Origin: Rotaria macrura | Lineage: Eukaryota; Rotifera; Eurotatoria; Philodinida; Philodinidae | Length of the DNA: 64,000 nt | Assembly: GCA_900239685.1 (NCBI GenBank) | Contig: OENT01000495.1 | Location: 42,712 to 106,711 of the forward strand | Reading direction: 5' to 3' | Part shown: piece by piece, positions 13,272 to 24,500 of the stretch | Numbering within the stretch: the first letter of the stretch is position 1 | How the letters are laid out: each line of letters begins with the position of its first letter | Program-made: the position numbers and the translations under genes | Notes under the pieces: model-generated | What the model saw: only the letters and a program-made list of their open reading frames with translations | Told to the model about the DNA's origin: nothing | The model's database searches: none

Positions 13272-13920
13272 GTGAGTAAAGTGTTCACTATGAAACTCAT
13301 TTTATGATAAAAGAAAAGAGCTACGAGTTTATATAAAAATCTTACTATTGCAAAAGTTTAATAGACACTTTTTTGGATAGATAGCTTCATACTCGATTGA
13401 GATGTTTGAGTAGAATTGTTGAAAGAGAGCTTAGATTGTTAATTAAAAACGTAACTTTCTGAAAATCGTTCAGAATATCCATATTACCGATTTTATGGAC
13501 TTGATTTGTGCAAAATCTTTGCTAAAGTATCGGAGAAATGAATGCAAACCTAGTTAGAATAGAAAGAAAAATTTAAATGAAACAATGCCAAAACTTTCTT
13601 GTCCTTGACCCAGTGCCATATATGTTTAACATACCAGAAAATTCCGAAACGAATGCATAAAACGGAGATGACAAGTTAATCCAGAGTGTGTGCACAAGAA
13701 TCAGAACTAGAGAAAAATGGTAAAATGCCTACCAATATGATAAAGTATTGGTCCCAACAGTAAAATATGCTCTCTGCGATCAACTGTTAGTGCTTAATGA
13801 GCAGCTTTTATCTTCGGTACTCAACTTATACTTTCAATATTTTATTAGAAATAATCTATAGTGTACGTTATAAAAATTCTTACTTCTGACAAATCATTCT
13901 TCTTTATCTATTGTTCATAG
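13272..13920 (+). other. Intron 2 of NRPS gene 1
   Basis: 649 bp, GTGAGT to TTGTTCATAG, phase 0. No inserted element was recognised inside it. The matching intron of gene 2 (37698-37751) is only 54 bp. Confidence 0.75.
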
Positions 13921-14257
13921 GTTCAAATATTTCATAGAAGCGTTGTTACCTATTTCAACTCCATGTTTCAGTCAAAAATTATCAATCATAATTTAAATAT
14001 TTTGCAACTAACCCCATGTTCTTTCGATATTCATATTCATGAAATGATTGGTTGTTTGTATTTTGCTGGTTCCATTTTTATGTTGCCTCCCAATGGTAAT
14101 CTTGATTTTGTAAAAATTTGCGACCTGATTCAAAATCAACAAATTACAGCCGTCGCTTTCGTTTCATCAACAATTGATTTGTTACATAATCACATAACGA
14201 ATTCATCAAACAAAAGTCAATCTACTCTTCAAACGTTGAGACTATTTTGGGCGGGAG
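13921..14257 (+). CDS. NRPS gene 1, exon 3: middle of adenylation domain A1
   Basis: Encodes the substrate-binding centre of A1: CSFDIHIHEMIG (A4) and the run up to LRLFWAGG. With the next exon, my reading of the ten specificity positions is D-I-H-A-W-G-L-M-S-K. I do not recognise this as a known code, so the substrate is unassigned. The exon begins right after a CATAG acceptor (phase 0) and ends GGGAG|GTAAGT in phase 1, so that the Gly is completed by the GT at 21564 to read WAGGEALN. The same phase-1 intron position interrupts gene 2 (GCGG|ESF). Confidence 0.83.
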
Positions 14258-15639
14258 GTAAGTAAGCTTTTCCATATTAATATTTGTTCTATTTTAAATG
14301 TCGCGTAGATTCTCGATAGTTATAGAAATCAAATCATTTTGATACTTTTCATAAGTCGCATTTAAGACTGATTGAATCAGAGTATAGAAAATATCATACG
14401 TTAGTTTTTAACATTGAATTTGTCTCTCCAGAAGACAAAGGTAATATTTTGATTCAAAACATAACTTTAATAATTCAAAAGTTTAAATCAAACAATTTAT
14501 ATTCATTTTTAAGGTAATCGTTTTTGTACAGATTCATGAATATTATAGAGTGATCTGTTTCAGTTCAAGGGGTTGCTAACGCTCGAGTAAGCTAGGCTTT
14601 TGAAATATGGAAAATCGATGCAACTACATGTATTCATTGAAATATACACCGCAGCCATATATCAAGTCAGATTTTCTCAATCTTAATGTCAAGCTTAAGA
14701 GAGGGTCCATGAGAAAATCGACCAAGCCTGCATACGAAAAAATTTAGATTTTGGAATAAGGCATACCATTCGAAAGCCTATACAAACTTATGGTTAAATC
14801 CAAACTTTTAGCTCTTCCTAACGTTCTTATCAAGAGTTATGAATTCATCTTTGAACACACCCTCAGATATGATTGGATAAATTTAAGTAAAATGCAGTGC
14901 ATAATTTTCAACATTTTCTGACAGCGTATTTTACTTTTGAGAAGTACTATTTTTACTTCAAAATGACGTATTTGAATAGAGCTATTAGATACACTACCAC
15001 ACAGCAGATACTTCCAACATAAATGATGTTGTTAAAGTGTTATTTCTCACTTGGAATGCACAAAAAATGACTATTTTTTTATGAAAATTTCTGTACTTTT
15101 CATGTATAATGACATCAAGGTATTTGTTCCCCAGAAATCTTCTAGCATAAAAAGATAGCCCTTGAAAAGCTGCATCTTTTCGTATATAAACCGATAAAAT
15201 CGGGTTGGGTATGCTGATTCAATTTTCCACCTCAAGTATAGGCATTATACCGTCTTTTTCTATTGTCGTTATTTTTCTTTGCCGTTTCTTAGAGTTTCAT
15301 CTTATTATTGTGACTAAAGATGTATAAATATGATTTTGAAACTGTTTTCAATATCAAAATATGAATATATTGTCTTATAAAAAACTACTTTCTCATATCA
15401 ATGACTCATTCCAAGACCCTAATATCTCAAAATTTGCAAGATAAACACTGATCACTAGGCATGTCACAATCCCAATATAGTATTGAGGTATTGGTATTGT
15501 CGGGCATGAGTATCGATTTGATTCGGCTCAAGTTGACACTTTAGCTTATGTCGAGGAATTTTACATTAGTCCTAGTATATCAAAAGGAAGTATTCAGAAT
15601 ACCTCAGCGAAGTACGTAACGAATCTTAAAGATATATAT

Positions 15640-16400
15640 TTTGGATGTTAGCGAGGCATCGATGAGAGCTAATTGACGTCCTGTGGGATCTTAATTATGT
15701 TTCTATGGAACCTCTATGAGATCCATAAGGGGTCCACACAAAGCCATTAGTGGATTATAGGCAACTCTCTAATTTATGAGAAATAAGTATCTAGAGGATA
15801 AGCAATGCTACTTTACTTTTACTTGACTCTTACATACGTAACTATATCACTTACGTTTTGTTGTAGTTACCTGAATAAAAATTGAAGAAAATGTGCCACC
15901 CGTGTAGGATATATGGGAGGTGTCTCGGAAATTTTTTACAGGTTTGTAGAGGAATCACAGTTAGGTCTCTTGAGTACTTGATGGAGCAGATATGGGATGC
16001 CATGAGGGGCTGTAGCGGAGTTCTGGAGCATCTCTGGCGGATGATTTTGAAGTCAATGGGGTTTGACATTTGGGCCTTTCAACGTTCCCCTGTGGGATCT
16101 GGAGTCGATCTGTAACGCATTCCAATATAAACTTTGCGAGATCCCGTATATGTTCCATTGATAGGGCCCGGGCCCTCTCTCGGTGCACTTGGAACCTCCC
16201 TAAGATTCACCAGGACCTCTCAGAGATCCCACAGAGCCCTCTTTGACATCTCTTAGTGATCTGTCTAAAATTCACTGAAAACCTTGCTGAGATGCCATAC
16301 AATCTCACAGGGAGTTCCAAGAATCCCCTGAGTTTCTTTAGAGGATCCTCCAATATTGAGCAGATCTCTTCGTCAGATCCACTAGACACTATTTTGAGGT
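15640..16400. repeat. GAGATCC-word array inside the piggyBac-like element
   Basis: Two blocks (15650-15770 and 16080-16400) are built from scattered copies of GAGATCCC, GGGATC, CTCTGAGAG and similar words on both strands. Overlapping small ORFs on both strands are not credible genes. Probably the remains of another word-array element. Confidence 0.4.
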
Positions 16401-17549
16401 ACCCTTGATGTTTGCTTAATTATTTCCTCAAGGATGGTTTCAGGGAACAACAAATAAAATAACTTTCTCAATTGAGTATTAGCCTGCGTAATATGAGTAA
16501 TCCTGTGATCTGATCAGTCGAATATCCACCTCTTTGTATATGGCTGTTTGATTGGTTTAGGGCACTTTTGGCAGAAAAAGGGCAATGAAGCATCTACTAA
16601 GCGTTGCTTTTTTTTCTTTGAGTACATTACTGAGTAGCCTATGCGAACATCTAGCCAATATGTTTCAGGTAATGTGAAAAAGGAGGGAATGAACCAATCA
16701 ATATCAATGTCCAAAAGTCATTTTTTGAAGCTGTCTTCTTAAATGGGCATCTGCTCGACCTTGATCCATATTATAAGCTCTGAGGACGTTTAATTAATAG
16801 CTGCCAACCCCCCTCTATCTAAAATAAGAGGCCATGGGTTTCTATGACGAAAATTCATATCGCTCTTTCAAAGGTGGCTTCCCAGGTGGAAGAAAATAGG
16901 CTGAAATGGAGTAAAAAAGATATAAAACGTTAAAAAACGGCCCCGTTTTCCATCAACTCGGAAAACCAATGGGATAGCATTAAAAGCGATGATTGTTTTC
17001 TAGTAAAAATTTCTGTTAACGCAATTCCTGTCGAAATAAAATTTGAAACACGATAAACCAATTTTTACTAAGTTCCTTAAAACTTGTCATTTCTGCCTGG
17101 TCTCGTGAGTATTTCGTGCTCATTATGTAGTATACTTCATAAATTTTTAACAACAGAAGACTCCATCTATATTTTAACGAGATCCTCGTAATATATAACA
17201 TGTGATAGCCTGTTTGATGACGTCTGAAACGGTTCATGATGGCCTCTGGAGGCTGTCTTTGATACTCTGGAACCCCATCTGTAACCGTCGGTGACCACTT
17301 GGAGCACTGTCTTTAGCGGTCTGCGTCACCCTCGAACCCTGTATGTAATAGCCTGTGGGGAAGGAGGTTGGTTGGTGGATGCAAATTTGTTTACATAAAT
17401 GCTTCAAAACTCTTTTTAGTTTGTGTTTCGCAAGAACGGCTGTAAAGAGAGCTGACGGATCACTGCAAATAGGATGAAAGTCAATGCCGTTTTATGTCGT
17501 TTTATAGGCGCTTCATACCGTTTTCCATGACCATACAGACGTCGGGAAC

Positions 17550-17900
17550 TAGGGATGCAACGGTGATGATAACCGCTACAATCGGTAACCGTTAAAAGCC
17601 GGTATTAGTCAGTATTAGCCGGTATCAACCGGTAAAGAGTACATTTGTAACGATGGTAATGAATTACATATCACCGGTTTATACCAGTAAACAGTTCTAT
17701 CCCGCATACACTGATGCTAACCGGTATTCGCCTAATCCCACCAGTATAAACCAAAATAAGCCAAAAAGGTCGTTCAAAAGCTGTAGGACGCTTACGGCTA
17801 CGACCGGTTATTTTCACCCTCACACCCCTTGTAAAAACCGATATTACCGGTTGTCGGAATCACCGTGAACCGATTATTCCCCATCACCGTTGCACCCCTA
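17550..17900. mobile_element. ACCGGTA-word MITE with hAT-like ends
   Basis: The left end TAGGGATGCAACGGTGATG and the right end read in reverse (TAGGGGTGCAACGGTGATG) form a 19-bp terminal inverted repeat with one mismatch. Almost the whole 351-bp body is degenerate copies of ACCGGTA/TACCGGT. Possible 8-bp flanks TCGGGAAC and ACCGGAAT match at 5 of 8 positions, so the duplication is uncertain. It is nested in the piggyBac-like element. Confidence 0.7.
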
Positions 17901-18409
17901 ACCGGAATGATGCTCCTAACTTCCTATTGCGGACTGTTCTTTAGCTCGGATTTACTTAAAAAACGAGTGTTTCTCAAGGCGCTTCTTGGCATTAAAACGG
18001 GTGTTTTTTCTGTCTACTACCATAAAAACAACTTTATTACTATGAATACGGAATTTTACGGAGAAAACCTTGAATTTTTATTGATAATCAGATTTTTAAG
18101 CGCTAAATCCTCAAAATTTCGTCGAACTCCTGAAAAGATCTTCTGAGAATTGTATAACCTTCTATTATTCCACGTGAAATCTTTTGTGTGGGTGATCTTC
18201 TAATATAGAGTGGCCTTTTATTCCCGTGGAGGGAGGTGTTATAAAATACTCTCTCAACTTCTTCTGAGTTGAAATTAATTATATGTATATTAACTTATAT
18301 CTTGATTGCTGCCCATTTGCCCAATAGCGGTTCCACGGTCATTCTCATTCTTTAGCACGTGTAAACCACTAACTTTTCGTGAGCTTTTTCAAGCGAATCT
18401 AATTAACCC

Positions 18410-18424
18410 CCCCCCCCTCCCCGC
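18410..18424. repeat. Poly-C tract
   Basis: Homopolymer-rich C run. A matching G-run lies at about 18922-18933. Such tracts often cause length errors in assemblies. Confidence 0.85.
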
Positions 18425-18484
18425 TACACACACAATATTAAAAAAGACACTCTTCCACACTCCTTCCCAGGAGAATCATTCCGA

Positions 18485-18795
18485 CCATTGGATCCGATCG
18501 GATCCGACAGGCATCCGATCATGTTTCTATCGGAGTTTCTCTTATCCGACGAAATCCCATCGGATTCCTGGTTGCGATTCCTGATTCGGATCCCTAGTGT
18601 TGGATTTTATCGAATCCTACTATCGGAATCCGATTGGATTTCATCGTATGATCAGACAGGCCTCCACTGTTGAGTTTAAATGCTAATTCGTACTCAAATA
18701 AGAAAATAGGTTTCTTCCGTCGGATCCGTTACTGTTTCCACAACCCGGATTCCCATTAGATTTCATCGGATCCAATCGGATCCGGTATGGGATTC
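18485..18795. repeat. GGATCCGAT-word array
   Basis: Dense degenerate copies of TCGGATCCGATCGGAT on both strands. A possible terminus GGATCCCTA lies near 18588-18596. ORFs across it are by-products. It is nested in the piggyBac-like element. Confidence 0.55.
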
Positions 18796-20449
18796 ATTCA
18801 CCTGGGTTGAGGCTTCGTTCCATAGTAACTTAGTGTTTTCTGCAGCAGAAATGGGCAAAAATTTGGAAACGCTGCTTGGCACATGATACAACACCCAGTG
18901 GCTCTTATTGTGAGAAAAGAGGCGGGGGGGGGGTGCTAATAGAGGACTTATTCATCTACTAGTATACCACACAAATTAAGCCCGATTTCAATGGACTTTA
19001 GGCGTAGACCAAAGTTTCTCCAAAAAAATCAAATTACTATCATGTTTCAAAATTACTCACTTTCTAGGTTCAATATTCCAATAACGTAGCAATGACTAGA
19101 AATACTTTATGGCAAACGATGCTTCATAACTTTTACTATACAAGCTCATGCTCATGCCCAACAATACCAATACCTCAATACTATATTGGGATTGTGACAT
19201 GCCTAGTGATCAGTGTTTATCTTGCAAATTTTGAGATATTAGGGTCTTGGAATGAGTCATTGATATGAGAAAGTAGTTTTTTATAAGACAATATATTCAT
19301 ATTTTGATATTGAAAACAGTTTCAAAATCATATTTATACATCTTTAGTCACAATAATAAGATGAAACTCTAAGAAACGGCAAAGAAAAATAACGACAATA
19401 GAAAAAGACGGTATAATGCCTATACTTGAGGTGGAAAATTGAATCAGCATACCCAACCCGATTTTATCGGTTTATATACGAAAAGATGCAGCTTTTCAAG
19501 GGCTATCTTTTTATGCTAGAAGATTTCTGGGGAACAAATACCTTGATGTCATTATACATGAAAAGTACAGAAATTTTCATAAAAAAATAGTCATTTTTTG
19601 TGCATTCCAAGTGAGAAATAACACTTTAACAACATCATTTATGTTGGAAGTATCTGCTGTGTGGTAGTGTATCTAATAGCTCTATTCAAATACGTCATTT
19701 TGAAGTAAAAATAGTACTTCTCAAAAGTAAAATACGCTGTCAGAAAATGTTGAAAATTATGCACTGCATTTTACTTAAATTTATCCAATCATATCTGAGG
19801 GTGTGTTCAAAGATGAATTCATAACTCTTGATAAGAACGTTAGGAAGAGCTAAAAGTTTGGATTTAACCATAAGTTTGTATAGGCTTTCGAATGGTATGC
19901 CTTATTCCAAAATCTAAATTTTTTCGTATGCAGGCTTGGTCGATTTTCTCATGGACCCTCTCTTAAAAAATGTTTATAAAAATCAATTGTCTTTTGCCTG
20001 ATCAAAATTACAGAATTGACAATGTAGTTCCGTTAATTTTGAGTAAGAGTGACGCTTACTTTGCTTGAAAATCACACAGATAGATGTAAAAACTTACTAT
20101 TGAACAAAGGTAGATAGAAAAAACTTGACAATTCCTTTTTGGTTGAATTTAAAATGAAGTTCCATTAATGAAACTAAAATGGTTTGAAAATATTGTCTAA
20201 ATTCAATCTTATACATGCGGAACATAAAACAGTGATGGCAGTGTGAGAGTCTCTATTATCAACTTTATCCTTCGTGTATCACGTAGACTAAATTGTAATT
20301 AAGCTTTGGGGAAAAATATATCTACCTTCAGACTGAGAAAATTCACTATAGAACGGCTTACCCGTATTTATTATACATAATAGGACAATATAACAATGAT
20401 TGACGGTAACAATATTAGCAGATAATTTTAATTGTAATAATAGCAGTGC

Positions 20450-20827
20450 CCTTGTCTACACTAGATAAGTTAATGCTGAATTAACACGGGATTGGTCAAA
20501 ACGTCAATTCAGATTTAATGCACTTTTCAAGGGTGCATTAAAGTATATGTACCAATCAAGAAAGAACTTCATCAACTAATTAGAAAAATGAATGTGCCTC
20601 GATAAAGTTGCCTTTTATCATCAATAAATAGATCATTTCAACGCGATAAATGAACTATAGAACGACTAAGGCGACGGTTTTTCGTGACCACATGCTAGAA
20701 TTGTTCATTCTGACAACATCATAGTGGCCACTTCTCAGTTTTGATTAATGAATTAAATCTATAAGTGTAGACGCACATATATTTAATGCGAAATTAATAC
20801 CGCATTATTTTCTAGAGTAGACAAGGC
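20450..20827. mobile_element. TTAATGC-word MITE
   Basis: The ends CCTTGTCTAC (20450) and GTAGACAAGG (ending 20827) are inverted, and similarity continues through CTAGA. Inside, TTAATGC/GCATTAA and TTAAT recur. Length 378 bp, no ORF. It lies in intron 3 of NRPS gene 1, outside the piggyBac-like element. Confidence 0.6.
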
Positions 20828-21563
20828 CAATAATGACGAAAAACCATGGTTTTATTGACAAAGATGATAATCATTGATGACGATAAAAAATAAAAACTGG
20901 TTGCCCACAGAAAGAGAGAGAAATTAGTCAGTCAATGACCGACAGATCAAAGAGGAACACCAAGGAGGATTAACACAACTGGCAAATCATGGTCACACGT
21001 TTTGTGTCAATGAGTACCATCTATTGATACTAAGTGGCAGTAATATTTTTGAACGGAATCGAATAAAAAAAACTTTTCCCTTCAAATGAGACTTCTATGA
21101 GCTTTATATGTTACTTCATTCAAAAGACACACACACTGTCCATAAGAACAAATCTCTGCGGCTGCACTCTCCAGAACATACTCGCATTATCTCCACAATT
21201 TGTTTTACCTTAAAACGCAATGATCGAGTGTTGATAACATGTTTTGAATTTCATGAAGACTATGTTGCTGTCTAATTAAAAACAAATAATGTTGAGCATG
21301 TTTCAAATAAAGAACATTTAAAGATTGTCAAAATAATATTTTGCAAGATAGAATATTTTTAAAGAAGAGGAAAACAATACTACAACACATTTTACATCGA
21401 ACAAACGTTGAAGAATATCGATTAGACCACCGTTTTTCTAGTGTATTGATCTTCTCTAAGTATTCAAATCATAGAAATAGATACAGCGAACAGATACTTT
21501 AATGAAATTTGAAGTTTTAATCGATGAATAGATATAATTTAATATTAACTTATTTTCCTTCAG

Positions 21564-24500
21564 GTGAAGCATTAAATCGTACAACAGTTCAAAAAATGGT
21601 TCCTTACATGCATCCTGATTGTAAATTCTACAACCTTTATGGACCTGCTGAATGTACTATGAGTAGTACGTATCATCTTATTACTTATGACACTATTGAA
21701 TCGGATGAACTACATTTAATTCCAATCGGTCGACCTCTTCCTGGTACGCAATGTGCCATTTTAGACGAAAAACGACAGGCTGTGTCAATAGATGAAACAG
21801 GAGAATTATATATCAGTGGTCCTGGCGTATTCGCTGGCTATTTTGGACGAGATGATCTGACCAATCAAGTTCTTTTTGAAATTAACGGAAATAAATATTA
21901 CAAAACTGGTGACCTTGTAAGAATGGACCAAGATCATATTCTGCGTTATATTGATCGTTCTGATTTTCAAATTAAGCTAAGAGGAAAGCGAATTGAAGTA
22001 GAAGAGATCGAAAAAAATATATTGAAATACTCGAATTTTATTTCGAACTGTGTCGTGGCTAAAGTGGCTGAACGAAGTAGTTCGCACGAATATTTAATTG
22101 CATATATTCAGTGTCGAATGATGCAGTTTACTGACGATGATCTCACAGAACATTGTCGCATTCATCTTCCAACATATATGATTCCATCTGCATTTGTCAT
22201 CTTAAAACACTTTCCACTTACTCCTAATGGGAAAGTTGATCGAAAAGCTTTATTCATGATAAAACCAAAATTGAAAGATTTCGTAGCACCGCGTAATTAC
22301 CACGAACGATGTTTAGCAGAAATATGCCAAAAGGCGTTAAATATTAAACAAATTGGTGTAAATGATAATCTATTTTTTATTGGAGCTCGTTCAATACTTA
22401 TTAAACAAATTAAAACAAGCATTGAACAAAAGTTAAATATAAATTTGCCTATTGAAACAATCTATCACAATCCAACTATCTTAACATTAGCTGAATACTG
22501 TTGTAATGCATCAAAAAAGTCAATTATATTACCTAAATTCATTGAAAGTGATGCATCTTCTAAACATCAACCGTTTCCTACATCTGAAATACAACAAGCG
22601 TATTTGTTTGGACGCAGCGGTTATGTTGAACTTGGTCATGTAGCTTGTTTCACATATCAGGAATATGATTACTCATCTAAATTGGATACTGATCGATTAG
22701 AAAAAGCACTTAATAAATTGATTACACGTCATGAAGCATTGCAGATTGTATTTCTATCTGAAACAGAGCAACAAATTCTAGAAAATATTCCTTATTATAA
22801 AATTGTTACCGTTGATTTAAACGATGGTTCGGCAATAGAAAAGCAGCTTCTAAATCGACGAGCACAATTATCACACCGAATTCGTCCCGCTAATAAATGG
22901 CCACTTTTTGATATTCAAATAACTCGTTTTAAAATTGATGTAGAATATCATTGTCGTTTACATGTTGCCTTTGATGCTCTTATACTAGACCTATGGAGTT
23001 TGAACATGGTTGTAGATGAATTGAATAAACTTTATATACATATCGATACCACTTTTACACCATTGCAAATCACTTATCGAGATTATACATTAACCCAACA
23101 ACAAGTAAAAGATATGCCTCTTTGGAAAAACGATCAAACGTATTGGATCAATCGTTTACCTTCATTTCCGTTGGGTCCAAAATTGCCATTGCAATGCTTA
23201 CCTAATGAATTACAAGAACAACGATTTCATCGTTGTAGTGGAACATTAGATCGTGAAATGTGGCAAACATTAAAACGACACATTAGAAAACTTGAAATCT
23301 CCCCAGCTGCTTTTCTGGCATCAGTCTACGCAGTTGTCTTAGCAAAATGGAGCGAAAACAAACATTTTTCTTTGAATCTACCAGTTTATGACCGATTACC
23401 AATCCATGATCAAGTCAATCAGCTCGCAGGAGACTTTACATCACCAGTTGCATTGGAAGTTAATCTAGATCGATCAATTACCATCACCGAATTTGTTCAA
23501 ACTGTTCAAAATCAACTATGGAAGGATATCGAACATCTGTCGTACAATGGTGTATCATTTATTCGAGATCTAATGCACTTTCATAATACACGACAAATTC
23601 TCTTACCCATTGTTTTTACATGTGGTGTAAGTATGACGGATTCCATTCACACAACCAACAATTATATCCATCTCTTGGGAAACCTTCCGATTTATGGTAG
23701 CAGCCAAACGCCTCAAATTTATTTAGATAATCAAACTTATGAACAAGATGGAAATTTACTAATACACTGGGATTATGTAGCGAATTTATTATCAGCAGAA
23801 ANCCCATTCTCCTTCCATTATCAAAGGAGCAACAGCTAAGAAGATTACTTTTTAATGAAACCTATCATGATTTTGACATTAAAGAAAACTTTCTTCATAC
23901 ACTCGTTATCAAACAAGCTCATCAAACACCTAACAAATGGGCTGTCCTCTCTTCGCGAGAGAATTTGACATATGAGCAACTAATGCAGCGTGTCTATCCT
24001 TTGGCATACTATTTACAACAACAAGGGTTAGAATCCAACCAGATCATTGCTATTCTAATGAAAAAAGGGTGGGAACAAGTCGTTGCTTGTTTAGCTATCT
24101 TAATCTCAGGTGCTGCTTACTTACCTCTGGACATTGATTCCCCGTATGATCGTCTTCGTGCATTGATAGAAGAAACTCACGTTACAATTATTCTCACACA
24201 ATCAGGCTGCCAACACAAATTTGAACATTTGACAACCATTTCAGTTGATACATTCACAGATCACGATTATCCTAAGCCATTTCCTGTCAAAAAACAATTA
24301 TCAACCGATTTAGCTTATGTTATTTATACATCTGGCTCAACAGGGAAACCGAAAGGTGTTATGATCAGCCATCAAGCTGCTCTCAATACGATTCTGGATA
24401 TGAACAGCAGATTAGAGATTTCTATGAATGATAGGATACTCGCATTGTCTCATCTAAATTTCGATTTATCTGTTTATGATATATTTGGAATGTTGATTGC

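Larger units (their letters stand above)
14695..19966. mobile_element. piggyBac-like composite element with 812-bp inverted repeats
   Basis: TTAA at 14695-14698 and at 19963-19966 bounds two inverted arms, 14699-15510 and 19151-19962. Both are 812 bp and look nearly identical. The arms stop matching exactly at the TTAA, which is the hallmark target duplication of piggyBac-superfamily transposons. The arms start GAGAGGGTCCATGAG. The 3.6-kb interior has no transposase I can recognise. It holds degenerate word arrays and at least one nested MITE, so the element is probably non-autonomous. Near-identical arms suggest a recent insertion into the NRPS intron. Confidence 0.8.
14258..21563 (+). other. 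Large intron 3 of NRPS gene 1 (7.3 kb)
   Basis: GTAAGT donor, TTTTCCTTCAG acceptor, phase 1. About 5.3 kb of it is a piggyBac-like element (14695-19966), and a MITE lies at 20450-20827. The remaining sequence has no gene. The counterpart in gene 2 is 59 bp (38080-38138). Confidence 0.72.

Noticed and set aside
17653..18673. Several ORFs of 60-93 residues inside the piggyBac-like element
   Set aside because: They coincide with ACCGGTA and GGATCCGAT word arrays and have no transposase motif.
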